Positions 1 to 7,928 of a DNA stretch of 64,000 bases are shown here, piece by piece; position 1 is the stretch's first letter, and the number at the start of each line of letters is the position of its first letter. The notes under the pieces were generated by a model. It searched no databases. It was given only the letters and a program-made list of their open reading frames with translations, and was not told the origin of the DNA. Made by a program: the position numbers and the translations under genes. Source of the DNA: Bacteroidales bacterium UBA4070 (GTDB taxonomy: Bacteria; Bacteroidota; Bacteroidia; Bacteroidales; VadinHA17). Where the stretch lies: positions 1 through 64,000 of the forward strand of contig DFYY01000036.1 in assembly GCA_002383485.1 (NCBI GenBank), given 5' to 3'.

Positions 1-294
1 CGCTTACTAATTGAATTTTCGGATTCATAATTGACCTCCCTATCTATCTGATTAGCAAAGAGGTTATTTTGATTTTAGATAGTTGCAACTTATATATTAT
101 AGGCTAATGGAAGTCCAGCTGGGATTAACAGGCTCTTTATAAGTAACTTTGTGGTTATCGTATCATTCAACTCAAGTCCGGCTCACCTGGCAGAATCGCA
201 ATGATAATGACCGGGATGACGGTATTACTGACAGGAATGTCCTTCTTTCTGCAACTGAAACGGAAGCCACTGTAAAACCACATTCTACACAATC
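1..294. other. Intergenic or truncated region without a recognised gene
   Basis: No coding region is recognisable. The first 150 bases are AT-rich. A short plus-strand reading frame of about 25 codons from 201 encodes a hydrophobic peptide, but nothing supports its translation. The long minus-strand reading frame that begins here runs through the sense gene at 583 and is treated as a shadow. Confidence 0.4.
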
Positions 295-495
295 ATGAAA
301 ACAAAACTGCAACACTTCATCGTCTACTCGGTAGTCATGACAGGGACGCTCTTTCTGATACTGATGCTGCCTGATATGCGTGATGGTTCTGTCTGCGAAA
401 AGGTTCCGGCAAATCTGATTATCGCCGTGGTCGTTGGAGTACTGACACCTGCAGCCCTGGTATTCTTGAAAAATGTCAACAGGAAACCCGTATAA
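295..495 (+). CDS. Small hypothetical membrane protein (66 aa)
   Basis: I do not recognise a family. The 66-residue product has two hydrophobic stretches, about residues 8-27 and 41-58, separated by a short polar loop containing one cysteine, and it ends in a basic tail. This fits a two-helix inner-membrane protein. It lies 87 bp upstream of the first of two paralogous 136-aa membrane proteins on the same strand, but a good promoter match lies between them, so they may be separate units. It could be a spurious reading frame; codon use looks like that of its neighbours. Confidence 0.5.
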   Translation: MKTKLQHFIVYSVVMTGTLFLILMLPDMRDGSVCEKVPANLIIAVVVGVLTPAALVFLKNVNRKPV

Positions 496-527
496 TAAGA
501 CTTCACGCCCAACCTGAAACGTGCAAC

Positions 528-559
528 TTTGTGATCTTCCCATATTTTTTTTACCTTTC
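528..559 (+). promoter_or_regulatory. Candidate Bacteroidota promoter for the 583 gene
   Basis: TTTG at 528-531 is followed after 20 bases by TACCTTTC at 552-559, one mismatch from the -7 consensus TAnnTTTG. The expected start site is about 25 bases before the ATG at 583. Spacing and position fit; it is untested. Confidence 0.5.
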
Positions 560-582
560 ACGGTGCAACAAAACGTTACCTG

Positions 583-993
583 ATGAACCAACTGGTGCTT
601 CGAGATAAGGCGCAGGAATATGTATTCCGGTTCCTTGGAGGTGTGACACTCCTCGGGGTGGGACTGCAACTCTTTACCCAAAGCCCGAAAAAAGCCATAT
701 TCTGGATACAGGCAGTGGTCTTCATCCTCGTCGCCATCCTCTTCTTCACAATGTTCTTCGGCACCTTCATCAACCGCCTCTCAGCCGACCGTGGCATACT
801 GACAGTCAGATGGAACACCAAAATCTTCAAAAAGCACCTCCGCATTGACCAGATCGCTGAGATAACCGACGACAGACGGTATATCCGCATCATCATGAAG
901 GACGGCCATACCGTACGGCTGCCAGTAAAACTGATGGACGCTGACAAACGAAATGCCACCCGCCGGTTCCTGAAGGAGAATACGGGATTATAA
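583..993 (+). CDS. Membrane-anchored PH-like protein, paralogue 1 (136 aa)
   Basis: The function is unknown. Two hydrophobic segments (about residues 16-33 and 40-60) are followed by a soluble part rich in alternating hydrophobic residues (about 75-120). There short strands such as ILTVRW and IRIIMKDGHTVRLP alternate with turns, much as in bacterial PH-like domains that follow two membrane helices. A basic helix closes the protein. It has the same length and layout as the next gene, and both begin with M-N/K-Q-L-V-L-R and keep FG(T/S)-INRL and the (I/V)RII(M/L)K-GRTVRLP-type strand, so they arose by duplication. The PH-like assignment is inferred from the pattern, not from a search. Confidence 0.7.
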   Translation: MNQLVLRDKAQEYVFRFLGGVTLLGVGLQLFTQSPKKAIFWIQAVVFILVAILFFTMFFGTFINRLSADRGILTVRWNTKIFKKHLRIDQIAEITDDRRYIRIIMKDGHTVRLPVKLMDADKRNATRRFLKENTGL

Positions 994-1181
994 CTACCGG
1001 GATTAATTTCACCCATTTGTCAGCCCCAGGCTCATCAACACCTGGTTTGCCTGTTCCGGGCACGTCAGTACTCCGTTAATCAACACTCTTCCCGGCTGCC
1101 CGTCCCGGCAACTCACCCCCGACCTCACCCTGCCTCTCCGTCCTCATAATTTCCTATCTTTACACTGTAAAATCTCCCTCC
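994..1181 (+). promoter_or_regulatory. Intergenic region upstream of the 1182 gene
   Basis: This stretch of 188 bases separates the two paralogues and is C-rich. TATCTTTA at 1155-1162 is one mismatch from the -7 consensus TAnnTTTG, but no TTTG lies at the proper distance upstream. The paralogues may therefore be transcribed separately, with only weak support. Confidence 0.25.
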
Positions 1182-1592
1182 ATGAAACAGCTCGTACTAC
1201 GCAACTCGCTATATGAAAGGATTTACCGTTCACTGGGGTTGGTCTGCATGGTGATGGTAATAGTCATTATAATGACAGGCGACAAGGACGCGTGGTCATT
1301 CTGGATCCAGATCATAGCCATGCTGCTGGTGGGACTTGCTTTCCTGAGCCTCAATTTCGGTAGCCTGATCAACAGACTCACCGTCGAAAAAGGCATGCTG
1401 ACAATAAGGTGGTACACCCGTCCCGGACAGACCGCAATAAAAATTCACGAGATCGAAGAGATACTGGCCGATGAGAACTCAGTCAGGATAATACTCAAAT
1501 CCGGCCGCACAGTGCGCCTCCCGACGGGCATGCTCGAGTTCGATGAGAAACGGGCAGTGCGCAAATTTCTGAAGGAGACAACCGGCTTCTGA
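1182..1592 (+). CDS. Membrane-anchored PH-like protein, paralogue 2 (136 aa)
   Basis: The product has exactly the length of the preceding paralogue and the same plan: two membrane helices (about residues 18-33 and 40-60), a beta-rich soluble half with MLTIRW and VRIILKSGRTVRLP, and a terminal basic helix ending KFLKETTGF against RFLKENTGL in paralogue 1. It ends five bases before the TonB receptor gene, so the two are probably cotranscribed and this protein may serve the same envelope process. No enzymatic motif is visible. Confidence 0.7.
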   Translation: MKQLVLRNSLYERIYRSLGLVCMVMVIVIIMTGDKDAWSFWIQIIAMLLVGLAFLSLNFGSLINRLTVEKGMLTIRWYTRPGQTAIKIHEIEEILADENSVRIILKSGRTVRLPTGMLEFDEKRAVRKFLKETTGF

Positions 1593-1597
1593 AGCGT

Positions 1598-4072
1598 ATG
1601 CACAGACTTTTGCTCTTCCTTATCCTGCTCTCTCTTCTCAGCTCCCATTCAGAAGCTCAGAGAACCTCTCCCGGTGCTGCTGCCACCCAGAGAACTGTCA
1701 CGAGCCAGACAGCCACGCCGCGGGTCACCGTCAGCGGCTTCGTGACCGACGCTGGCAGCGGTGAACGGATGATTGATGCCACCGTCTACGAGAGAGCCTC
1801 ATTTACAGGCACTACAACAAACAGCTACGGCTTCTACAGCCTCCCGCTGCTGCCCGGCGATGCGGAGATCATTGTATCGTATCTTGGCTATGACGCTGAT
1901 ACCGTAAGAATATGGCTGACCCGTGACACTGTGATGAACTTCAGCCTGGTAATGTCATCAAGCGAGATAGCCGCAGTTACAGTCACCGCCTCGGGCCGCA
2001 GAGCGAAGATCGAAAGTACACAGATGAGCATGATCGATATACCGGTTGAGAAATTTCTCAAACTGCCTGTCATCTTCGGCGAAGCCGATGTGCTCAAGGT
2101 AATCCAGCTGCTCCCCGGCGTACAATCGGGCACCGAAGGATCAACCGGCATATATGTGCGGGGAGGAGGACCCGACCAGAACCTCTTCCTACTCGACGGG
2201 GTACCTGTCTACAACGCCAACCATCTCTTCGGATTCATGTCGGTCTTCAATCCCGATGCCGTCAAGTCGGTACAGCTCTATAAGGGCGGCTTTCCCGCAC
2301 GCTACGGCGAACGCCTCTCTTCTGTGATTGACATAAGAATGAAGGAGGGCAACGAGAAAGAGCTGCACGGCAACTTCGCCGTAGGGCTGATATCATCGAA
2401 GGTGTCACTTGAAGGCCCCATCATCAAGGACAAGACATCATTTGTGATCTCGGGCCGCCGTACATACTATGACGTGCTGGCCCAACCCTTTATAATCAGG
2501 GCTAACAGGGACAGCGATGACCGCACTACCGGCGGGTATTACTTCTATGATCTGAATGCCAAGATTAACCACAAATTCTCTGATAAAAGCCGACTCTACC
2601 TGAGCTCATACCTGGGCCGCGACAGGGCCTACACGCGCAGCCGGTATGTGACCAATTTTCAGGACGGCGACAACAGCAGGACAGAGTATAAGGACAGCTA
2701 CGGTCTCGGATGGGGTAACATAATCACCGCCCTGAGATGGAACTATCTCATTACAAATAAACTGTTCAGCAACACCACACTTACTTACAGCAAGTATGAC
2801 TTCGACGTTACAATCGAATCGTCAGCCAAAAACCTCTCCACAGGGGCAAAGGAGGTGGATTACTTCAAGTACTTCTCGGGCATCGATGACCTGGGTGCAA
2901 AGATCGATTTCGACTATTATGTTTCGCCACGGCACTCCGTGAAGTTCGGCACAGGATACACCTACCACCATTTCAAGCCGGGAGTGACCACCTTCAGGTA
3001 TGATCCGATGATGGGTGACGACGGACTGGATACAGTTATCGGAGATATGCGTGTCAGGGCAAACGAGTTTATCATGTATGCCGAGGACAACATTGATATC
3101 ACTTCCAGAATCAAGATCAATGCGGGAATGCGGATGTCTATGTTCGGCGTCCAGGATACAGGCTATTTCGTCTTCCAGCCCAGGCTATCTGTCAGGTACA
3201 TGGCAAACGACGATCTCTCTTTCAAAGTCTCCTACAGCAAGATGGCCCAGTTTGTGCACCTGCTTACCACCTCTGCTATCAGCCTCCCCACTGACCTGTG
3301 GCTGCCTGTCACACGAAAGTTCGGGCCGCCGGTATCCCACCAGGTTGCCATCGGAACAGGATTCCTGCTGCCGGCCGACCTGGAGATGACGGTGGAGGCA
3401 TTCTACAAGACGATGGATAACCTGATAGAATACAAGGAGGGAGCCTTTTTCGGCGGAACAGGATCAGGCTGGGAATCGAAGGTTGAGAGTGGCAGGGGAT
3501 GGGCCTACGGGGCCGAGTTCATGGTTGAGAAGAGTTACGGCAAGCTGACCGGATGGATAGGATATACACTCTCATGGACAGAACGGAAATTTGAGAATCT
3601 GAACTTTGGCCGGACCTTCCCCGCGAAGTATGACCGCAGGCATGACATAAGCGTTGCACTGACACACAAGTTCAGCGAAAAGGTCGATGCCGGCCTGGTA
3701 TGGGTTTTCGGTACAGGCAATGCAGCTACCCTGGGAGTCTCTGAATACCCGCCAATATCAGACAACGATTACTATTATTCCCCGGTGACTGATTACCCGG
3801 GCAGGAACAACTACCGCACGCCGGCCTATCACCGGCTAGATCTTGGCGTGAACCTGCACAAGCAGAAAAAGAACGGGATAAGGACCTGGAGCTTCTCGGT
3901 ATACAATGCCTACAACCGGCTCAATCCATTCTTCATCTACTGGGGCAGCACCTGGGTTGAGGAACCGGATCCGGCAAACCCGGGGCAAATGATCTACTAC
4001 AGCAAGCCGGAGCTCAGGAAAGTGAGCGTTTTCCCGATTATTCCGTCCGTTTCATACTCATTTAAGTTCTGA
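1598..4072 (+). CDS. TonB-dependent outer-membrane receptor with carboxypeptidase-like N-terminal domain
   Basis: This is an outer-membrane beta-barrel that imports a ligand with energy from TonB. The 824-residue product starts with a signal peptide (residues 1-20, cleaved after SEAQ). A carboxypeptidase-regulatory-like beta-sandwich follows (about 45-130, VSGFVTDAGSGERM to LVMSS), then a plug domain (about 140-250) with the typical PGVQSGTEGSTGIYVRGGG and LLDGVPVYN motifs, then the barrel ending in aromatic F-K-F. The barrel is somewhat shorter than in SusC proteins and there is no SusD partner, so a sugar substrate is not indicated. The DUF4249 lipoprotein gene follows after five bases, a pairing common in Bacteroidota. 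No FecR or ECF sigma gene is nearby. The ligand cannot be told from sequence. Confidence 0.92.
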   Translation: MHRLLLFLILLSLLSSHSEAQRTSPGAAATQRTVTSQTATPRVTVSGFVTDAGSGERMIDATVYERASFTGTTTNSYGFYSLPLLPGDAEIIVSYLGYDADTVRIWLTRDTVMNFSLVMSSSEIAAVTVTASGRRAKIESTQMSMIDIPVEKFLKLPVIFGEADVLKVIQLLPGVQSGTEGSTGIYVRGGGPDQNLFLLDGVPVYNANHLFGFMSVFNPDAVKSVQLYKGGFPARYGERLSSVIDIRMKEGNEKELHGNFAVGLISSKVSLEGPIIKDKTSFVISGRRTYYDVLAQPFIIRANRDSDDRTTGGYYFYDLNAKINHKFSDKSRLYLSSYLGRDRAYTRSRYVTNFQDGDNSRTEYKDSYGLGWGNIITALRWNYLITNKLFSNTTLTYSKYDFDVTIESSAKNLSTGAKEVDYFKYFSGIDDLGAKIDFDYYVSPRHSVKFGTGYTYHHFKPGVTTFRYDPMMGDDGLDTVIGDMRVRANEFIMYAEDNIDITSRIKINAGMRMSMFGVQDTGYFVFQPRLSVRYMANDDLSFKVSYSKMAQFVHLLTTSAISLPTDLWLPVTRKFGPPVSHQVAIGTGFLLPADLEMTVEAFYKTMDNLIEYKEGAFFGGTGSGWESKVESGRGWAYGAEFMVEKSYGKLTGWIGYTLSWTERKFENLNFGRTFPAKYDRRHDISVALTHKFSEKVDAGLVWVFGTGNAATLGVSEYPPISDNDYYYSPVTDYPGRNNYRTPAYHRLDLGVNLHKQKKNGIRTWSFSVYNAYNRLNPFFIYWGSTWVEEPDPANPGQMIYYSKPELRKVSVFPIIPSVSYSFKF

Positions 4073-4077
4073 CAGCC

Positions 4078-5109
4078 ATGAAGCCAAAGTATACTTTAAC
4101 ATTCCTGGTGGCTGTCGCGCTTACTCTCATCACAACAGTCTCATGCGAGACGGTGATTGATTACAGGGGACCGGACGCTCAGCCGAAGGTGGTTATATAC
4201 TCTGTTCTTCAGCCTGACAGCCTGATCACGGTGCTTGTGTCAGAAAGCCATTCGGTGTTCCAGTTGCGATACCAGCCCAGGCAGATCCCTGATGCGACGG
4301 TAAGGGTCTACCGCGACGGTGTGTTGCTCGAGATTCTCTCCTATGCGGAACCCGCCCCGGTCCCGGAGTATGCACCCCTGAGTCCCTATTCGTTATATGT
4401 GTCAGATGTGAACAGCCCGGAGCCCGGCAGCATTTACCGGGTAGAGGTTGAGGTGCCGGGTCTTCCCCTTGCATACGGCGAGGCAGAGGTTCCCTTTCCT
4501 GTCGCTGCAGCAATCACTGATACCAACTCCGCGGATATCGGCAACGGCTACCGGGAGCTGGTGGTCAGGTTCCGATTTCGCGATCCCGCAGGAGAAAGTA
4601 ATTACTACAGGTTTACCGCATCCGGGACAACCGGCTACTACTACGGTAACAAGAATGAGCCTTACAACCCGTTTGCCCCGGTCAGCGTTCAGAGGCAGGA
4701 GCTCGGCTATGGTTCACTCTCCGATCCGCTCATCGCCCCTCAGCAGGAAGATGACATCTTTGACATGTATCTTCAGAATACTTATTTCCTCTTCACGGAT
4801 GAGCTTATCCCTGGCCGGGAATACTCTCTCAGGCTGTCATACACCGGTGTCTATCCGGATACTGATTATTACGAGTTTCTGCACGCACGGTTCTGTCTGA
4901 ACAACATAAGCCGTGACCTGTACCTGCACCTGCAGTCGTACTCGGCACATATACAGACACGTGACAATTTCCTGGCAGAACCGGTACCAGTATATACCAA
5001 TGTCGTTAATGGTCTAGGCGTTGTAGGTGCCTCTTCAACCGCCTGTGATTCCCTGAAGATAGGAGAGTACCCGGTTGATGGAGTGACTTACGATATGTGG
5101 CTCTACTGA
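4078..5109 (+). CDS. DUF4249 family lipoprotein
   Basis: A 343-residue lipoprotein: hydrophobic signal (residues 1-22) ending in TTVSC with the lipobox cysteine at 24, followed by a secreted beta-rich body with many Tyr and Pro residues. An early ETVIDY motif and a late 'NNISRDLYLHLQ' region are typical of DUF4249 proteins, which are usually encoded directly behind a TonB-dependent receptor as here. It probably sits on the outer membrane as a partner of the receptor. The family has no established biochemical role; the receptor-partner role is inferred from gene order. Confidence 0.8.
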   Translation: MKPKYTLTFLVAVALTLITTVSCETVIDYRGPDAQPKVVIYSVLQPDSLITVLVSESHSVFQLRYQPRQIPDATVRVYRDGVLLEILSYAEPAPVPEYAPLSPYSLYVSDVNSPEPGSIYRVEVEVPGLPLAYGEAEVPFPVAAAITDTNSADIGNGYRELVVRFRFRDPAGESNYYRFTASGTTGYYYGNKNEPYNPFAPVSVQRQELGYGSLSDPLIAPQQEDDIFDMYLQNTYFLFTDELIPGREYSLRLSYTGVYPDTDYYEFLHARFCLNNISRDLYLHLQSYSAHIQTRDNFLAEPVPVYTNVVNGLGVVGASSTACDSLKIGEYPVDGVTYDMWLY

Positions 5110-5112
5110 CCA

Positions 5113-5176
5113 TGACCCTGACCCCTGTCCCTATCCCTGCCCCTGCCCCCTGTCCCTATCCCTGACCCTGATCCCG
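5113..5176 (+). repeat. Low-complexity CCCTG/CCCTAT repeat
   Basis: Directly after the DUF4249 stop, the plus strand carries about ten imperfect copies of a 6-bp unit (CCCTGA, CCCTGT, CCCTAT, CCCTGC). The following 100 bases stay C-rich. There is no reading frame of note and no terminator-like hairpin. Confidence 0.7.
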
Positions 5177-5323
5177 GCCGGTTCCCGCCCAGGATCCCGG
5201 TCTGACTAATACCTCAATCAGCATCCCGGCCCTGACAAAGGCCCCAACCATGTCCAAGTCCCCAACCACAACCCCGTCTACAGACTGAAATCCCGCCAGC
5301 CCCCCAAAAAATTCACACAAATA

Positions 5324-5367
5324 TTTGCACCATATTAATAAATTGTTTTACTTTGTAGCGCAAAGTA
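5324..5367 (+). promoter_or_regulatory. Promoter with overlapping palindromic operator upstream of the 5380 gene
   Basis: TTTG at 5324-5327 is followed after 20 bases by TTACTTTG at 5348-5355, one mismatch from TAnnTTTG. The -7 box is embedded in a perfect 7-bp inverted repeat, TACTTTG at 5349-5355 and CAAAGTA at 5361-5367, spaced by five bases. The same palindrome recurs at 6330-6348 before the CreD gene. A dimeric winged-helix protein bound here would cover the -7 element, so repression is the simplest reading. Confidence 0.7.
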
Positions 5368-5379
5368 CTACACAATACA

Positions 5380-6018
5380 ATGATGAATCAGTCAGACCAG
5401 CCGTTGGAGGACATCAGGGTCATCCGCAAGCTCATGGAGGAATCTTCCAGGTTCCTGTCGCTCAGCGGGTTATCGGGAATAATAGCCGGGATCGCCGGTC
5501 TTGCAGGTGCCTGGGCGGCACACCTTGTTATCAGAGGTAACACCCCTTATGCCGACTGGTACCTGAGGCCTCTTGCAGGAGGCGAGGCCGCTGCCGGAAC
5601 CGTACTGGAGCTCTTTGCCGCAATGGCAGTGGTGCTTGTTGTGGCTTTTACGGGGGCAGTGATACTCTCCGCACGCAAGGCGAAGAAGAGTGGCATGCAC
5701 GCCTGGACTCCCGTCACGAAACGGATGCTCGTCAGCCTGCTCTTGCCTCTGGCCGCCGGAGGACTTTTCATACTGTTTACGATAAAAACCGTTCCCGCCA
5801 GCGTCACCGCAGCCTCATCACTTATTTTCTACGGTGTTGCAATGATGAGTGCCGGAAAATTCACTTTCGGTGAGATACACTGGCTTGGCGTCCTGGAGGT
5901 GGTGACGGGACTCGCATGCCTGCTTCTGCCTCAGTATACAATAATTATCTGGGCCGTCGGGTTTGGTGTGATCCACATCTTCTACGGTCTCTTCATGCAT
6001 CTCAGATACAGGGGATGA
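5380..6018 (+). CDS. Multi-pass inner-membrane protein of the CreD module (212 aa)
   Basis: I recognise no named function. After a charged N-terminus (residues 1-24) the protein shows about six hydrophobic segments, near residues 27-48, 75-98, 113-131, 135-153, 160-174 and 180-205, so it is an integral membrane protein. Its stop codon overlaps the start of the winged-helix regulator gene (ATGA), which implies translational coupling, and the operator at its promoter matches the one before creD. Family knowledge: membrane protein plus small regulator plus CreD is a recurrent Bacteroidota arrangement. A sensory or anti-regulator role is only a guess. The second ATG (residue 2) could also be the start. 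Confidence 0.7.
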   Translation: MMNQSDQPLEDIRVIRKLMEESSRFLSLSGLSGIIAGIAGLAGAWAAHLVIRGNTPYADWYLRPLAGGEAAAGTVLELFAAMAVVLVVAFTGAVILSARKAKKSGMHAWTPVTKRMLVSLLLPLAAGGLFILFTIKTVPASVTAASSLIFYGVAMMSAGKFTFGEIHWLGVLEVVTGLACLLLPQYTIIIWAVGFGVIHIFYGLFMHLRYRG

Positions 6019-6311
6019 GACATATACTTGCAAACTTCAACAAGGCCTTTGAAAGCCGTGTCAGGCTGGGCATAATGTCCGTGCTGGCGGTAAATCCCGG
6101 TATGGACTTTACCAGCCTGCGCGATACACTGGCGGTGACCGATGGCAACCTCGCAAGCCACCTGAGGGCACTGGAGGAGGCCGGCTATCTGAAGATGGAG
6201 AAAAGCTTCATCAACCGGAAACCCAATACAAGCTATTCAATAACCGAGGAAGGACTGGAAAGCTTCAGCAGCCACCTCAAAGCCCTCGAGGAACTCATAA
6301 ACAGGAAGTAA
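6015..6311 (+). CDS. Winged-helix DNA-binding transcriptional regulator (98 aa)
   Basis: A compact single-domain regulator. The fold reads as a winged helix: helix 1 (residues 8-25, ending MSVLAVN), then FTSLRDTLAVTDGNLASHLRALEEAGYLKMEK (about 32-63), the classical helix-turn-helix with recognition helix, and a wing (IN-RKPNTSYSITEEG). A C-terminal helix suited to dimerisation completes it. It resembles the small MarR/ArsR-like 'HTH_34' proteins. I chose the ATG at 6015, which overlaps the upstream stop, rather than an in-frame upstream ATG that would run deep into the membrane-protein gene. The likely targets are the two palindromes flanking this operon, which would make it autoregulatory. 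Confidence 0.88.
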   Translation: MRHILANFNKAFESRVRLGIMSVLAVNPGMDFTSLRDTLAVTDGNLASHLRALEEAGYLKMEKSFINRKPNTSYSITEEGLESFSSHLKALEELINRK

Positions 6312-6329
6312 TGCTTTTTTTTATAAATA

Positions 6330-6348
6330 TACTTTGAAATACAAAGTA
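6330..6348 (+). promoter_or_regulatory. Palindromic operator upstream of creD
   Basis: TACTTTG (6330-6336) and CAAAGTA (6342-6348) form a perfect inverted repeat with a five-base spacer, identical in both arms to the site at 5349-5367. It lies 20 bases before the ATG of the CreD-like gene and 18 bases after the regulator stop codon. No TTTG lies at the normal -33 distance, so an independent promoter is less clear than at the upstream copy. Confidence 0.65.
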
Positions 6349-6368
6349 CTTTAACAAATACGATCAAA

Positions 6369-7670
6369 ATGGAAACAGGAACAGAAAAACAGGAAAAATG
6401 GTATGAGTCGATGACCGTCAAGATGGTCCTTCTCGCAGTAATGGGTCTGATGCTTCTCATTCCCCTCGTGCTGATAAATGAGGTGATAGGGGAGCGCTCC
6501 GCCAATGCAGAGACGGCTCGCAAAGAGATCGGTGCCCTCTGGGCAGCCGCTCAGACCGTCACGGGTCCGGTGCTCAATGTGCCAGGCACAAAGGTCGTGG
6601 CCAATGACGGCTCCTATGTCACAACTACCATGCACATTCTACCGGATGTGCTGAAGGTTAACGGCATGCTTGCGCCGGAGATAAGGTACAGGGGCATCTA
6701 TGAAACCGTAGTCTATGACTCGGACATTAAGATAACAGGCAACTTTATCATCGCCGGCTATGAGCATCTTAACGATTACATCTGGCAGTGGGATAAAGCC
6801 TACATCTCACTTGGCGTTTCAGACAACAAGGGGATAAGTGACAAGGCCGAGCTAACTATCGGCGACGCGGTAATAGGGGCTATCCCCGGAGCCGGTCAGA
6901 CAGACCTGTTCGAGAAGGGCATATCGTTCCCGTTCCCGCTTGATCCCGAAAACCTCGGCAGTTTTAATGGCGATTTCAGTCTCAGTCTTGGTCTCAGGGG
7001 AAGCGGCAGCGTGTCATTCTCTCCGGTGGGCAGGACGACAGAGGTTGCTCTTTCCTCGGAGTGGGATGCGCCAAAGTTCACCGGCAACTTCCTTCCGGCT
7101 ACCCGCGATGTGAAAGATACCGGCTTTACCGCCAGCTGGGTTGTAACCCATCTCAACCGCAGCTTCCCGCAGGTATGGGAGGGCAAGCGCTATGCCCCCG
7201 CCGATGACGCTTTTGGTGTTGACCTGATCATGGAGGCCGACCATTATACAAAGGCTGAACGCAGTGCGAAGTACGGAGTTCTCTTCATTGCCCTGACCTT
7301 TCTGGTTCTCATTATTATAGAACTGCGTTCGTCACAGCGAATACACATCTTCTATTATCTGCTTGTGGCTCTTGCACTTATAATGTTCTTCTCATTGCTT
7401 ACCGCGTTGAGCGAGCACATCGGGTTCAATCCTGCCTATCTCCTCTCAGCAGCAGCCACAATAAGCCTGCTGACCTTCTTCTTCAGGTCACTGCTTGACA
7501 AGAAATGGATGGTGCTTCTCATCAGCGGCCTGCTGACGGTGCTTTATGTCTTCATCTTCTTCCTCCTGGCGATGAAGGATTACGCATTCCTTGTCGGTAA
7601 TATCGGACTCTTCGTGTTGCTTGCAGCGCTGATGCTCGTATCCGCAAAATACAAGCTCTTCAAGGCGTAG
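6369..7670 (+). CDS. creD: CreD-like inner-membrane protein
   Basis: A 433-residue membrane protein of the CreD/CET family. One membrane helix near residues 15-40 precedes a large periplasmic beta-rich domain (about 45-295). This is followed by a cluster of about five to six helices (roughly 300-430) rich in Leu, Phe and Tyr, and a short basic tail. The motif LLIPLVLINEVIGERS after the first helix is typical of the family. In E. coli CreD belongs to the CreBC regulon and affects envelope stress and colicin tolerance. Here no CreBC two-component pair is present; a winged-helix regulator takes that place. The gene is likely controlled by the palindrome just upstream. Confidence 0.88.
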   Translation: METGTEKQEKWYESMTVKMVLLAVMGLMLLIPLVLINEVIGERSANAETARKEIGALWAAAQTVTGPVLNVPGTKVVANDGSYVTTTMHILPDVLKVNGMLAPEIRYRGIYETVVYDSDIKITGNFIIAGYEHLNDYIWQWDKAYISLGVSDNKGISDKAELTIGDAVIGAIPGAGQTDLFEKGISFPFPLDPENLGSFNGDFSLSLGLRGSGSVSFSPVGRTTEVALSSEWDAPKFTGNFLPATRDVKDTGFTASWVVTHLNRSFPQVWEGKRYAPADDAFGVDLIMEADHYTKAERSAKYGVLFIALTFLVLIIIELRSSQRIHIFYYLLVALALIMFFSLLTALSEHIGFNPAYLLSAAATISLLTFFFRSLLDKKWMVLLISGLLTVLYVFIFFLLAMKDYAFLVGNIGLFVLLAALMLVSAKYKLFKA

Positions 7671-7686
7671 GTATAGCAGGGCGAAG

Positions 7687-7719
7687 CAGTGCCGCCGGGC
7701 GATGTCCCGCGCGGCACTG
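7687..7719 (+). terminator. Strong hairpin downstream of creD
   Basis: CAGTGCCGCCGGG (7687-7699) pairs with CCCG-c-GCGGCACTG (7706-7719) around a six-base loop: 13 pairs with one bulge. There is no U-tract after it, so it is either a 3'-end stabiliser or an atypical terminator. Confidence 0.45.
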
Positions 7720-7800
7720 TGATCCTGCAAGCTGCGATCGATAATCATTCTCCCCGTAATGCCGGGTCATTCTCTTCCCGCCCGCAATTGATCGCGGACC

Positions 7801-7843
7801 CTTCCCCGCTGCGCGACGACTGGCAGCGGGGAAGCTGTTTTTT
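7801..7843 (+). terminator. Rho-independent terminator
   Basis: A perfect 12-bp inverted repeat, CTTCCCCGCTGC (7801-7812) with GCAGCGGGGAAG (7823-7834), is followed by a run of six T at 7838-7843. It ends transcription from the creD side before glpD. Confidence 0.8.
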
Positions 7844-7928
7844 GTACCGGCAGGAATTAATCCGCTGTATAATTATTGTCAACATTTTCGATTAACTTAC
7901 AGCGTCGTTAAAAACGGACAGATCAATT

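Noticed and set aside
172..681. Minus-strand open frame of 169 codons at the left end
   Set aside because: Crosses the sense genes at 295 and 583, is rich in Cys/Arg/Ser, and resembles a shadow.
1598..5109. Polysaccharide utilisation locus (SusC/SusD)
   Set aside because: The receptor is followed by a DUF4249 lipoprotein, not SusD, and no glycosidase or sensor adjoins. The GH97 gene is 44 kb away.
5916..6014. Upstream in-frame extension of the winged-helix regulator
   Set aside because: It would overlap the membrane-protein gene by 33 codons. The ATG overlapping the stop fits coupling and the family's N-terminus.
7689..7895. Plus-strand 68-codon frame after creD
   Set aside because: Spans the two hairpins including a clear terminator; no protein-like features.
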